From contig NZ_JAWDIR010000048.1 in the NCBI RefSeq assembly GCF_046156265.1, positions 1 to 64,000 of the forward strand: a stretch of DNA of 64,000 bases, given 5' to 3'. The DNA comes from CAMDHY01 sp046156265 (GTDB lineage: Bacteria; Pseudomonadota; Alphaproteobacteria; Rhizobiales; Segnochrobactraceae). The translations under genes were made by a program, and so were the position numbers. The notes beneath the pieces are model-generated. The model ran no database searches and had not been told where the DNA came from. It worked only from the letters and a program-made list of their open reading frames with translations. This document shows, one piece after another, positions 26,165 to 34,608 of the stretch. Within the stretch, counting starts at the first letter, position 1, and each line of letters opens with the position of its first letter.

Positions 26165-26870
26165 AATACATGTCCATGATCTCGCGGTTGTCGAGCGCGT
26201 CGCCGGCGGCGAACTCCCGCTCCATCCGCCCCTCGTGCAAAAGGTAGAAGCGTGTCGTCAGCGCGAGCAGAAACTTCACGTCCTGCTCGACGAGGAGGAG
26301 CGGCATGCCGGCGGCGGAGATCGCCACGATCGCCTGCGAAAGCTCCTCCTTCAGCTTCGGCGACAGGCCGAGCGTCGGCTCGTCGAGCATCAGGAGCTTC
26401 GGCTTCGCCATCAGCCCGACACCGATCGACACCATCTGCCGCTCGCCCCCCGACAGCGTCCGGCAGAGCTGGCGACGCCGCTCGGCAAGCCGCGGGAAGA
26501 GGGCGAACACCTCCTCCATCGTCTCGCGGTGGCCGGCGCGCAGCCGCCGCTGGTAGGCGCCGAGCCGGAGGTTCTCCTCGACCGTCATGTCCGGAAACAG
26601 CGCGTTGCCCTGCGGCACGTGCACGAGGCCGGCACCGACGATCGCTGCCGGCGTGGCGCCCGCGATCGAGGCATAGGCAAGCCTGATGTCGCCCTTCCAC
26701 GGCCTGAGCAGGCCGGAGATCGCCCGCATCAGCGTCGTCTTGCCGTGACCGTTCGGACCGATGATGCCGATGCGCGCACCGGCCTCGACCGTCATCGACA
26801 CGCCGCGCAGCACGCGGGTGCGGCCGTAGCCGGTCTCGAGGTCCCGGACCTCAAGCAGCGGCGAGGTCAC
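26151..26870 (-). CDS. ABC transporter ATP-binding protein, LivF type
   Basis: 239 residues. Walker A GPNGHGKT (38-45), signature LSGGERQ, Walker B ending MLDEPTLGLSP. GTG 26870 is preferred since GGAG lies six bases upstream; GTG 26885 in the same frame would overlap livG by 35 bases. One of the two ATPases of the second Liv importer. Confidence 0.9.
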   Translation of the reverse strand: MTSPLLEVRDLETGYGRTRVLRGVSMTVEAGARIGIIGPNGHGKTTLMRAISGLLRPWKGDIRLAYASIAGATPAAIVGAGLVHVPQGNALFPDMTVEENLRLGAYQRRLRAGHRETMEEVFALFPRLAERRRQLCRTLSGGERQMVSIGVGLMAKPKLLMLDEPTLGLSPKLKEELSQAIVAISAAGMPLLLVEQDVKFLLALTTRFYLLHEGRMEREFAAGDALDNREIMDMYFGLA

Positions 26871-27600
26871 GACCCGCTCCGGCACCGAGATAGGCCTCCA
26901 CGACGCGCGGATCGCGCACCACGTCGACAGGGTCGCCGCTCGCCAGCACGCTGCCGAAATTCAGCACGACGAGGCGCGCCGACACCGACATCAGCAGCGA
27001 GATGACGTGCTCGATCAGCACGATGGCGACGCCGGTGGCGTTGATCGCGCGGATCAGCGCGATCGTCCCTTCCACCTCCGGCTGCGAAAGGCCGGAGGCC
27101 GGCTCGTCGAGCAGCAGCAGCTTCGGGCGCAGCGCCAGCGCCGTGGCGATCATCAGCTTCTTGCGGTCGAACACCGAAATCTCGCCGGCCGTCCGGTCGG
27201 GAGACGCGGCGACGCCGACAAACTCGAGGAGCCGCCGCGCTTCCCGCACCCGCTCGCCATGGCCGAGGCCGTCACGCCGCTGCGCCAGCGCCGTCAGCAT
27301 GTTGTCTTCGACCGACAGCGTCTCGAAATCGGTCTCGGTCTGGAAGGTGCGGGCGATGCCGCGGCGCGCGATCAGGTGCGGCGCCAGCCGCTCGATGCGC
27401 TCGCCGGCGAAGGTGATCGCGCCGCGGTCGGGTCGAAAGGGAATGCCGGTGATGATGTTGAACAGCGTGCTCTTGCCGCTGCCGTTCGGGCCGGCGATGC
27501 CGAGCACCTCGCCGGCCGCCACCGAGAACGAGACGCCGTCGACCGCTCTCAGCGCCCCAAACGACTTGCCGACATCGTCGAGCACCAGGAGGTCCGTCAT
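26851..27600 (-). CDS. ABC transporter ATP-binding protein, LivG type
   Basis: 249 residues. Walker A GPNGSGKS (37-44) and Walker B LLLLDEPASGLS. The signature reads ISVFDRKKL instead of LSGGQ; the LivG subgroup is degenerate here, but this is more divergent than usual. The end, RVVEAYLGAGAG, is typical. It follows the binding-protein gene by 78 bases and overlaps livF. Confidence 0.9.
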   Translation of the reverse strand: MTDLLVLDDVGKSFGALRAVDGVSFSVAAGEVLGIAGPNGSGKSTLFNIITGIPFRPDRGAITFAGERIERLAPHLIARRGIARTFQTETDFETLSVEDNMLTALAQRRDGLGHGERVREARRLLEFVGVAASPDRTAGEISVFDRKKLMIATALALRPKLLLLDEPASGLSQPEVEGTIALIRAINATGVAIVLIEHVISLLMSVSARLVVLNFGSVLASGDPVDVVRDPRVVEAYLGAGAGRDLAAA

Positions 27601-27678
27601 CGTCCGTCCGTCATCCTCGTCGTCGTGGGCCGCGCGGGCCGACGGATCGCCCGCCCGCGCGCCGATGCCGTCACGCCC

Positions 27679-28950
27679 TCACTTCGTCCACGGCGGCGCC
27701 TGGTAGTCGCCGGTGGCATACTTGGAAGGATAGATGGTGATCCGCTCGCCGTCCCAGATCTGGTAGAACTGGATCGGCAGGTAGTCGTCGCCCTGGATCG
27801 ACAGGTGCGTCGCCGGGTCGAACTTCACCCGCCCGTGCACCATCTCCTTGTCGACGTTCGCCAGATACTCGTTGATCGCGGCGTAGTTCGAGGCGTCGCC
27901 GACCTTCTCCAGCGCGTCCTTGTAGAGATAGACCATCTCGTAAACGATGTAGCCATAGATCGAGCTGTCGTAGCCGAACTTGTCAGTATACTTCTTGCCG
28001 ATCTCGGCGGTGCGGGCGTTCACCTTCGCGCTCACCGGGCCGCCGAGCATGTTGTAGAGCACGCCGGTGGAGTTCTTGCGGGTCAGCTCGACGAACTCCG
28101 GCACCGACGGGGCGTACTGGATGAACAGCAGCGAGTCGGTCGGGTCTTCCATGAACTGGTTCATGAAGGCCGCCGCGTTCGACGACGACGCCTCGGTGTT
28201 GATGATCACCGCCGGCGGGTTGGCACGGATCTTCGACAGCATGACGCGCCAGTCGTTGATCTCGACGGGCGGCACGACGTCGTCGAACGTCACCGTCCAG
28301 CCCTTCTCCGCCATCGCCTTCTTCAGGCCGTTGTAGATCGGCATCGAATAGGGATTGTCGGAGCCGATGATCGCGAGCGTGCGCTCCTTCGGCGTGAACT
28401 TGCCCGACTTGATCAGCTCTTCCAGCACCAGCGGGAACTCGGTCTGGTAGGCGTCGTAGGACGGCGCCAGGCTCCAGACGTTCTTGAACTTGTCCGGGTT
28501 AGGGGCGATGATCGAGCGATACTGGTTGGAGTTGGCGGCGACCATGTAGGGCACGCCGATCTCCGCCACGTAGTCCATCTCGAATCCGCTGAGGCTGCCG
28601 AACGGGGTGACGATGGCGCCGAGGTTCTCCGTCGCCTTCAGCCGCTCCACCGCGCTCAGCACACTGTCCGGCGTCATTTCCTTGGTGTCGAACTGCTCGA
28701 CGTTGAACTGGTAGCCGGCGACGCCGCCGGCGGCGTTGATCTCCTCAGCGGCCAGCAGCGCGCCGTTGTAGCCCTCGACGGCGTCAGCGGCGAACGGGCC
28801 GGCGAAGGCGCCGAGCACCCCGAGCGTTACGGTCTTGTCGGCGGCGATCGCCGGGGAAAGCTGCAGGGAGGCTGCGAGGCCGAGCGCGACGAGCGCCGTT
28901 CGCATCAGGCCGGCACGAGGTCGTGGAGCGCATCCGGGTGCAAAAGCCAT
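27679..28950 (-). CDS. Periplasmic substrate-binding protein of the second Liv-type importer
   Basis: 423 residues with a basic-then-hydrophobic signal peptide (residues 10-37, cleavage after PAIAA), then TVTLGVLGAFAGPFAADAVE, the opening of a Peripla_BP_6 protein. ATG 28950 is chosen because AAAGGGGA precedes it; the longer frame upstream is not domain-like. First gene of a seven-gene minus operon (binding protein, livG, livF, livH, livM, aldehyde dehydrogenase, ridA). The ligand is probably the amide or product handled by the divergent formamidase-like genes; that link is inferred from position. Confidence 0.9.
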   Translation of the reverse strand: MAFAPGCAPRPRAGLMRTALVALGLAASLQLSPAIAADKTVTLGVLGAFAGPFAADAVEGYNGALLAAEEINAAGGVAGYQFNVEQFDTKEMTPDSVLSAVERLKATENLGAIVTPFGSLSGFEMDYVAEIGVPYMVAANSNQYRSIIAPNPDKFKNVWSLAPSYDAYQTEFPLVLEELIKSGKFTPKERTLAIIGSDNPYSMPIYNGLKKAMAEKGWTVTFDDVVPPVEINDWRVMLSKIRANPPAVIINTEASSSNAAAFMNQFMEDPTDSLLFIQYAPSVPEFVELTRKNSTGVLYNMLGGPVSAKVNARTAEIGKKYTDKFGYDSSIYGYIVYEMVYLYKDALEKVGDASNYAAINEYLANVDKEMVHGRVKFDPATHLSIQGDDYLPIQFYQIWDGERITIYPSKYATGDYQAPPWTK

Positions 28951-29122
28951 GATCCAGTCCCCTTTATTGATCGTCGAGCGCGTCGAAGACGTGTCGTTCC
29001 TGCGCATTGCGACGACGGATGCAGCGGCAGCCGGGTGCGCACACTGAACGGACGGAAGAAAGACTATGGACGGGCCCGGACAGCGAGAAGGCGCCAAATT
29101 CGGATGGCGAGATAGCTTTTGA

Positions 29123-30082
29123 CTATGGCAGCGGCGCCGGCTCCGCCGGCCGCGGCGAGAGCATCAGCGTGCCCCGCCAGCGGTCGGTGGCGATCAGGCT
29201 CACGGCGAGCTCGCGCACGAGCCGGCGCACGGTGTCGGCGGCGCGCAGCAGCGGCCGGTCGGCCGCCGTGGCGATCTCGACGTGGCGGGTGATGCCCGGC
29301 CGCGTCACCTTCAGCCCGTGCAGCGTGCCGGCGGCGCACTCCTGGCCGATCGCCGACCACGGCAGCACCGAATAGCCGAAGCCGGAGGCGACCAGCTGCT
29401 TGATCGCCGGCAGCGCGTCGAGCTCCGACTTGATGGTCAGGCTCTGGCCGACCGAGGCGGCGTAGCGCTCGATCAGCGAGCGGACGCCGTGCGCCTGGCT
29501 CGTGAGGATCAGCGGCAGGCCGGAGAAGTCGTCGGCGGTGACCTCGCTGCGCTCGCCCGCGAAGATGCCTGGCGCGCTGACGAGATAGAGGTCCTCGATG
29601 AGGAGCGGCTCGAGCGCGATGCCCGGCGCCTGGCCGGTATCGAAGCCGATCGCGAGGTCGATGCGGCCGGCCTGCACCCACTCCATCAGGAAGCCGCTGT
29701 GATTCTCGATGATCCTCAGCTGGATCTTCGGATAGCGGCGCTCGACCTCAGTCAGGAGTGGCAGCGTCAGCACCAGTGAGGTGCTGCTCGGCAGGCCGAC
29801 CGTCACCTTGCCGGACGGGTTGGCAGAGTGGTCGCGGACGTCGCGGGCGGCGTGGTCGATCTGGCGCAGGATCGATTCCGCGTGGCCGAGCAGGATCGTC
29901 CCGCACTCCGTCGCCGTGACGCCGCGCGTCGAGCGGGAGAGCAATTGCACGCCGAGCTCCGCCTCGAGATTGGCGACGTGCTGGCTCAGCGCTGGCTGCG
30001 CGACGTGCAGTTCCGCCGCCGCCTTGGAGAGGCTGCCGCAGCCGACGATCCTGACGAAATAGCGCAACTGCCGGATATCCAT
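29123..30082 (-). CDS. LysR-family transcriptional regulator
   Basis: 319 residues. The HTH is at 1-60 (MDIRQLRYFVRIVGCGSLSK, AAAELHVAQPALSQHVANLE), followed by a substrate-binding domain with VTVGLPSSTS, WVQAGRIDLAIGF and GFGYSVLPW. ATG 30082 is the standard LysR start; the frame is open for 390 more codons antisense to the CoA-transferase gene, which is not coding. It lies between the second Liv operon (same strand, downstream) and the divergent CoA-transferase/formamidase set, and is the likely regulator of both. Confidence 0.9.
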   Translation of the reverse strand: MDIRQLRYFVRIVGCGSLSKAAAELHVAQPALSQHVANLEAELGVQLLSRSTRGVTATECGTILLGHAESILRQIDHAARDVRDHSANPSGKVTVGLPSSTSLVLTLPLLTEVERRYPKIQLRIIENHSGFLMEWVQAGRIDLAIGFDTGQAPGIALEPLLIEDLYLVSAPGIFAGERSEVTADDFSGLPLILTSQAHGVRSLIERYAASVGQSLTIKSELDALPAIKQLVASGFGYSVLPWSAIGQECAAGTLHGLKVTRPGITRHVEIATAADRPLLRAADTVRRLVRELAVSLIATDRWRGTLMLSPRPAEPAPLP

Positions 30083-30226
30083 GCCCCGGTCATAGCATTT
30101 TGCTCTAGTCCCAGAACATTCATGTTTTTGATTGCGCCCTGGAAATTTGCAAGACGAGAGAGGCGGCTTCGAGATCAGAGCCGACATCGGCGTCGTAGTC
30201 GCAAGGCGAGTACCAAGAGGAACACG

Positions 30227-31435
30227 GTGCAGGACAGACCCGCTCCGCTCGCCGGCATCCGCGTCGTCGACATCGCGACGTTCGTCGCCGCCCCCTATGC
30301 GGCATCGATCCTCGGCGAGTTCGGCGCCGAGGTGATCAAGGTCGAGCAACCCGGCGAGGGGGATCCGCTCCGCCGCTTCGGCTCGCCCTCGGCGCGCGCC
30401 GGCGACACCTATTGCTGGCTGAGCGAGGGGCGCAACAAACGCTCGATCACCCTCGACCTGCGCAAGGAGCGCGGCAAGGAACTGTTCCGCGAGCTCGTCG
30501 CCGGCGCCGACGTCGTCTGCGAGAACTTCCGCCCCGGCACGCTCGAGAAGTGGGGCATCGGCTATGACGCCCTGAAGGCGGTCAACCCGCGGCTGATCAT
30601 GCTGCGCATCTCCGGCTACGGCCAGACCGGACCCTATCGCGACCGCCCGGGCTTCGCCCGCATCGCCCACGCCTTCTCGGGCCTCGCGCACCTCACTGGC
30701 ATGCCGGGCGGCCCGCCGCTCACCCCCGGCTCGACCTCGCTCGCCGACTACGTCTCGGGCGCCTACGGGGCGATCGGCGTGCTCTTGGCGCTGCGCAGCC
30801 GCGACCAGACCGGCCTCGGCCAGTCGATCGACCTTGCCCTCTACGAGCCGATCTTCCGCATGCTCGACGACCTGGCCCCCGCCTTCGCGGCGCTCGGCAC
30901 GACGCGCGGCCGGCTCGGCACCGGCACCACCAACGCCTGCCCGCACGGCCACTTCCAGGCCGCCGACGGCGGCTGGGTGGCGATCGCCTGCACGAACGAC
31001 AAGATGTTCGCCCGCCTCGCCGCCATCATGGGCCGGCCGGGGCTCGCGGCCGACGACGTCTACGGCCGGGCGGCGGTGCGCATCGCCAACTCTGCTGCCG
31101 TCGACAAGCTCACCGCCGACTTCGTCGCCTCGATGTCGACCGACGCGCTGATCGAGGCGTGCGTCGCCGGCGAGGTGCCGTGCGCCCGCGTCAACACCAT
31201 CGCCGACATCTTCGCCGACCCGCAGTTCCAGGCCCGCGAGAGCCTGGTGACGCGCCACGACGAGACGCTCGGCGACGTCGTCGTGCCGGGGCCGCTGCCG
31301 CGACTGTCAGAGACGCCCGGCCGCATCGACAGCCTGGGTCCCCTGCTCGGCGCCGGCAATGCCGAGGTCTACGGCACGCTGCTCGGGCTGTCGGAGGCGG
31401 AGATCGCGACGCTGAAGGCGGACGGCGTGATATGA
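30227..31435 (+). CDS. CaiB/BaiF family III CoA-transferase
   Basis: 402-residue cytosolic enzyme that moves CoA between carboxylic acids. The N-terminus reads PLAGIRVVDIATFVAAPYAA, and EFGAEVIKVEQPGEGDPLR and ERGKELFRELVAGADVVCEN follow. Asp174 in SLADYVSGAYGAIG is the expected catalytic Asp. GTG 30227 is chosen because AAGAGGAA precedes it by five bases. Divergent from LysR, and followed within 31 bases by the small formamidase-like subunit. It probably activates or swaps the acid released by the amidohydrolase or the aldehyde dehydrogenase. Confidence 0.9.
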   Translation: MQDRPAPLAGIRVVDIATFVAAPYAASILGEFGAEVIKVEQPGEGDPLRRFGSPSARAGDTYCWLSEGRNKRSITLDLRKERGKELFRELVAGADVVCENFRPGTLEKWGIGYDALKAVNPRLIMLRISGYGQTGPYRDRPGFARIAHAFSGLAHLTGMPGGPPLTPGSTSLADYVSGAYGAIGVLLALRSRDQTGLGQSIDLALYEPIFRMLDDLAPAFAALGTTRGRLGTGTTNACPHGHFQAADGGWVAIACTNDKMFARLAAIMGRPGLAADDVYGRAAVRIANSAAVDKLTADFVASMSTDALIEACVAGEVPCARVNTIADIFADPQFQARESLVTRHDETLGDVVVPGPLPRLSETPGRIDSLGPLLGAGNAEVYGTLLGLSEAEIATLKADGVI

Positions 31436-31466
31436 CCGGTGCAGAGCCAGCGGTCGGAGGATGAGG

Positions 31467-31841
31467 ATGCAGCGGGGCGACGGCGCGAACTTCGATCCGG
31501 TGCTCGACACGCCGATCCCGGTGCGCGACCCGCTGATGCTCGAACGCCTGAAGGCCGATAGCCGGGCGCTCTACGAGGAGTTCCGCGCGACGCCCGTCGG
31601 CAAGCACACGCCGAACCTGCAGTTCATCCTGCAGCTGTTCCGCGGCGCGCCGGTGCCCGGCAAGTACGCCCTCGTCGCCGTCGAGCCGCACCGCCGCTGG
31701 GTGCTGGCGCAGATGACCGGTCGGCGCGGCGATCCCGTCGTCACCTATCCGGACGTCACCTTCACGGACCTCGCCGAGGCGGAGCGCGTCGTCTACCGCC
31801 TCAGGTGGAAACAGCTCACAGGCGAGACGATCGAGCCCTGA
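31467..31841 (+). CDS. Small subunit-like protein of N,N-dimethylformamidase
   Basis: 124-residue soluble protein. The pattern FRATPVGKHTPNLQFILQLF, RGAPVPGKYALVAVEPHRRW, LAQMTGRRGDPVVTYPDVTF and LAEAERVVYRLRW matches, as I recall it, the layout of the DMFase small chain (P-G-H-P-LQ, LFR-P-GKY, PV-T, EA-V--R). The match is by pattern only and needs an alignment. ATG 31467 is used because GGAGG ends directly before ATG 31461, which would be too close. It lies 44 bases upstream of the large-subunit gene, the same order as in known dmfA1A2. Likely a structural partner of the large chain. Confidence 0.7.
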   Translation: MQRGDGANFDPVLDTPIPVRDPLMLERLKADSRALYEEFRATPVGKHTPNLQFILQLFRGAPVPGKYALVAVEPHRRWVLAQMTGRRGDPVVTYPDVTFTDLAEAERVVYRLRWKQLTGETIEP

Positions 31842-31885
31842 CCGGCGCGGCCATCGCACCCGCGCCACCTGACCCGAGGACGAGG

Positions 31886-34141
31886 ATGCCGCGAGACCAC
31901 ATCGTCGGCTACGCCGACCGCATCAGCGTCGCGCCGGGCGACACCATCTCCTTCATGGTGAGCGCCGTCGGCACCACCTCTTTCGACGCCGACATCGTCC
32001 GCGTCCGCTGCGGCGACCTCAATCCCGAGGGTCCGGGCTTCCAGGAGACGGTGATCGACACGCCTGCCTCCGGCAGCTACCCGGCGCGCGAGCAGCCCTG
32101 CCGGAGCGGCTCGGCCATTCGGGTCCCGCCCTCCCCTGCGCTCGACGCGCTGACGAGCTTCACCGTTCAGACGACGATCTGGCCGACCACCCCCGGCGGC
32201 CGCCGGCAGGCGCTGCTCGGCACGTGGGACGACAGCGGCAAAGCTGGCTTCGCGCTCGTCATCGAGGCGAACGGCGCGCTCGGCGTGCGCATCAGCGACG
32301 GCTCGGGGGACGTCTTCGCGCTCGACACCGGCGTGCCGCTCGTCACCCGCCGCTGGGCCTTCGTCGCCGCGACCTATGATGCGGCCACCGGCACCGTCAC
32401 GCTGGTGCAGGAGCCTGTCTTTCCGACCGGCCCCGGCGACGTGGAGGCCCACGCCGAGGGCCGTGCGCCGCCCGGATGGCGAGCCACTACTGGCGCCGTG
32501 TTCCTGATGGCGGCGTGGAGCGAGGGCGAGGCCGGCGGCAAGCCGCTCACCGGCGGCCACTACAACGGCAAGATCGAGCGCCCGCGCCTCGCCGCCCGCG
32601 CCTTCGACCGGCTGGAGATGGAGCGCGCCCGCGCCGACGCGATCCCCCATGCCCTCGCATCGGACATCCTCGGCTGGTGGGACTTCAGCGACGGCATCGA
32701 GACGACCACCGTCCGCGATCTCTCCCGCAACCGCCTCGACGGCCGGCTCGTCAACCTACCGGCGCGCGGCATGACCGGCTCGAACTGGACAGGCGAGGAG
32801 GACAACTTCAACCACGCCCCGCACGAATACGGCGCCATCCACTTCCACGACGACGACATCTATGACGCCGGCTGGGAGCCGAGCGTCACGCTGACGGTGC
32901 CGGACGATCTGCCGAGCGGCGTCTATGCCTGCCGCGTCACCGGCGGCGGCATGGCCGACCGTATCCCGTTCTTCGTGCGGCCGCCGCGTGGCACCGCCAC
33001 CGCCCGCGTCGCCTTCCTCGCCTCCACCGCCACCTACCTCGCCTACGCCAACTTGAACCCCGTGCCGTTCGATATCGCCGAACTGTTGTCGGGCCGGCTC
33101 CTCGTCGTGCACGAGGCGAACCGGCTGATCGACGAGCATCCCGAGTGGGGGCCGTCGCTCTACGACGTCCACTCCGACGGCAGCGGCGTCTGCTACTCTT
33201 CGTGGTTCAGGCCGATCCTCAACCTCCGGCCCGGCTATGTCAGCCAGTTCGGCGGCAAGGGTTCGTCGCTGCGCGAGTTCAACGCCGACACCCACATCCT
33301 CGACTGGCTGGAGGCGACGGGCACCGCGTTCGACGTGATCACGGATCACGATCTCCACGCCGAGGGCCACGCGCTGCTCGCCCGCTACCCGGTCGTGATG
33401 ACCGGCACCCACCCGGAGTACTTCTCGAGCGAGATGTGGGACGCCACCAAGGCCTACACCGACGGCGGCGGCCGGCTGATGGTGATGGGCGGCAACGGCT
33501 TCTACTGGCGCGTCGGCTTCCACGCGGAGCTTGCGGGCGTCATGGAGGTGCGCCGCAGTGGACCGGCGATCCGCACCTGGGAGACCCAGCCCGGGGAGGC
33601 CGTGCAGAGCTTCGACGGCCGCCGCGGCGGCCTGTGGCGGGCGCTCGGGCGGGCGCCGCAGTCGATCGGCGGCGTCGGCTTCGTCGCCGAAGGCTTCGAC
33701 CTCGGCACCTACTACCGCCGCACGCCGGAAAGCCTCGATCCCTGCGCCGCTTTCATCTTCGCGGGGCTCGCCGACGACGAACTGATCGGCGACTTCGGCC
33801 TGCAGGGCGGCGGTGCCGCCGGCGTCGAGATCGACCGCGCCGACGTCGCGCTGGGCACCCCGCCGCACGCCCTCGTGCTCGCCACGTCCGAGGGGCACTC
33901 GGAGTCCTACCGCATCGTCAACGAGGAGGTGTCGATCATGATCCCGAACGTCACCGCCCCGACGAACGCCCGCATCGCCGCCGACATGGTGTTCTTCGAG
34001 ACGACGAACGGCGGCGCGGTCTTCAACACCGGCTCGATCGCCTGGTCCGGCAGCCTCAGCCACGCCGACTACGACAACAACGTCGCCCGCATCACCGGCA
34101 ACGTGCTCAGGCGCTTCCTCGACGAGACGCCGTTTTCATGA
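31886..34141 (+). CDS. N,N-dimethylformamidase-like large subunit
   Basis: 751 residues, close to the length of the DMFase large chain. After an N-terminal beta domain (IVGYADRISVAPGDTISFMV) comes a LamG-like lectin fold (about 85-290) and a C-terminal GATase-like domain (about 330-751, N,N-dimethylformamidase beta-subunit-like). Known DMFase holds one iron with two Tyr and one Glu; Tyr384 (in STATYLAYAN), Tyr426 (in SLYDVHSD) and Glu511 (in GTHPEYFS) fit in order and spacing, though the exact assignment is inference. It would hydrolyse an N-substituted amide to acid and amine. ATG 31886 follows GAGGA. No signal peptide. Homologues in this family vary, so dimethylformamide is not proven as substrate. 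Confidence 0.85.
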   Translation: MPRDHIVGYADRISVAPGDTISFMVSAVGTTSFDADIVRVRCGDLNPEGPGFQETVIDTPASGSYPAREQPCRSGSAIRVPPSPALDALTSFTVQTTIWPTTPGGRRQALLGTWDDSGKAGFALVIEANGALGVRISDGSGDVFALDTGVPLVTRRWAFVAATYDAATGTVTLVQEPVFPTGPGDVEAHAEGRAPPGWRATTGAVFLMAAWSEGEAGGKPLTGGHYNGKIERPRLAARAFDRLEMERARADAIPHALASDILGWWDFSDGIETTTVRDLSRNRLDGRLVNLPARGMTGSNWTGEEDNFNHAPHEYGAIHFHDDDIYDAGWEPSVTLTVPDDLPSGVYACRVTGGGMADRIPFFVRPPRGTATARVAFLASTATYLAYANLNPVPFDIAELLSGRLLVVHEANRLIDEHPEWGPSLYDVHSDGSGVCYSSWFRPILNLRPGYVSQFGGKGSSLREFNADTHILDWLEATGTAFDVITDHDLHAEGHALLARYPVVMTGTHPEYFSSEMWDATKAYTDGGGRLMVMGGNGFYWRVGFHAELAGVMEVRRSGPAIRTWETQPGEAVQSFDGRRGGLWRALGRAPQSIGGVGFVAEGFDLGTYYRRTPESLDPCAAFIFAGLADDELIGDFGLQGGGAAGVEIDRADVALGTPPHALVLATSEGHSESYRIVNEEVSIMIPNVTAPTNARIAADMVFFETTNGGAVFNTGSIAWSGSLSHADYDNNVARITGNVLRRFLDETPFS

Positions 34142-34157
34142 CAACCGCCGCCGGGCG

Positions 34158-34604
34158 TCAGCGGCCGGCCCCGCGGTCGAGCAAGCCCGCCATCGCGGCG
34201 ACCGCCGCCGGGTAGCCGGCCGGCCCGAGGCCGGCGATCACCGCGGTCGCGACCCTGGAGACCAGCGAGCGATGGTAGATCTCCTCACGCCGGTGGATGT
34301 TGGAGATGTGCAGCTCGATCACCGGTCGGGCGGACATCTTCAGGGCGTCGATGACCGGCACCGAGCTGAACGTCAGGCCGGCGGGGTTGATGACGATGCC
34401 GGCGCCGGCGTCGATCGCCTCGTGGATCCACTCGACGATCTCGCCCTCGTAGTTCGACTGCAGGAAGCGCAGCGGCCTCTCCCCGGCCGCCTCCCGGCAC
34501 GTCGCCTCCACGTCGGCGAGCGTCGCCCGGCCATAGATCTCCGGCTCGCGCGTGCCGAGGCGATTGAGGTTCGGGCCGTTGATGACGAAGATCGGTGCGG
34601 TCAT
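34158..34604 (-). CDS. aroQ: Type II 3-dehydroquinate dehydratase
   Basis: 148-residue cytosolic enzyme (dodecameric in the family) that interconverts 3-dehydroquinate and 3-dehydroshikimate. INGPNLNRLGTREPEIYG carries the catalytic Tyr24 and the lid Arg. INPAGLTFSSVPVIDAL (usually NPGA..THTS) is somewhat divergent, and ELHISNIHRREEIYHRSLVS has the catalytic His. It starts four bases after the TRAP permease stop, so here it works in catabolism of quinate rather than in biosynthesis. The divergent active-site stretch (AGLTFSS) is a point to check. Confidence 0.9.
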   Translation of the reverse strand: MTAPIFVINGPNLNRLGTREPEIYGRATLADVEATCREAAGERPLRFLQSNYEGEIVEWIHEAIDAGAGIVINPAGLTFSSVPVIDALKMSARPVIELHISNIHRREEIYHRSLVSRVATAVIAGLGPAGYPAAVAAMAGLLDRGAGR

Positions 34605-34608
34605 GGCC

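Noticed and set aside
27007..29115. 702-codon plus-strand frame antisense to livG and the second binding protein
   Set aside because: It is very rich in Arg/Asp/His/Val, has no domain, and lies exactly opposite well-supported genes. Long antisense frames are expected at this GC content.
30083..31258. N-terminal extension of the LysR frame by about 390 residues
   Set aside because: It is the complement of the CoA-transferase gene. The LysR starts at ATG 30082 with its usual HTH.
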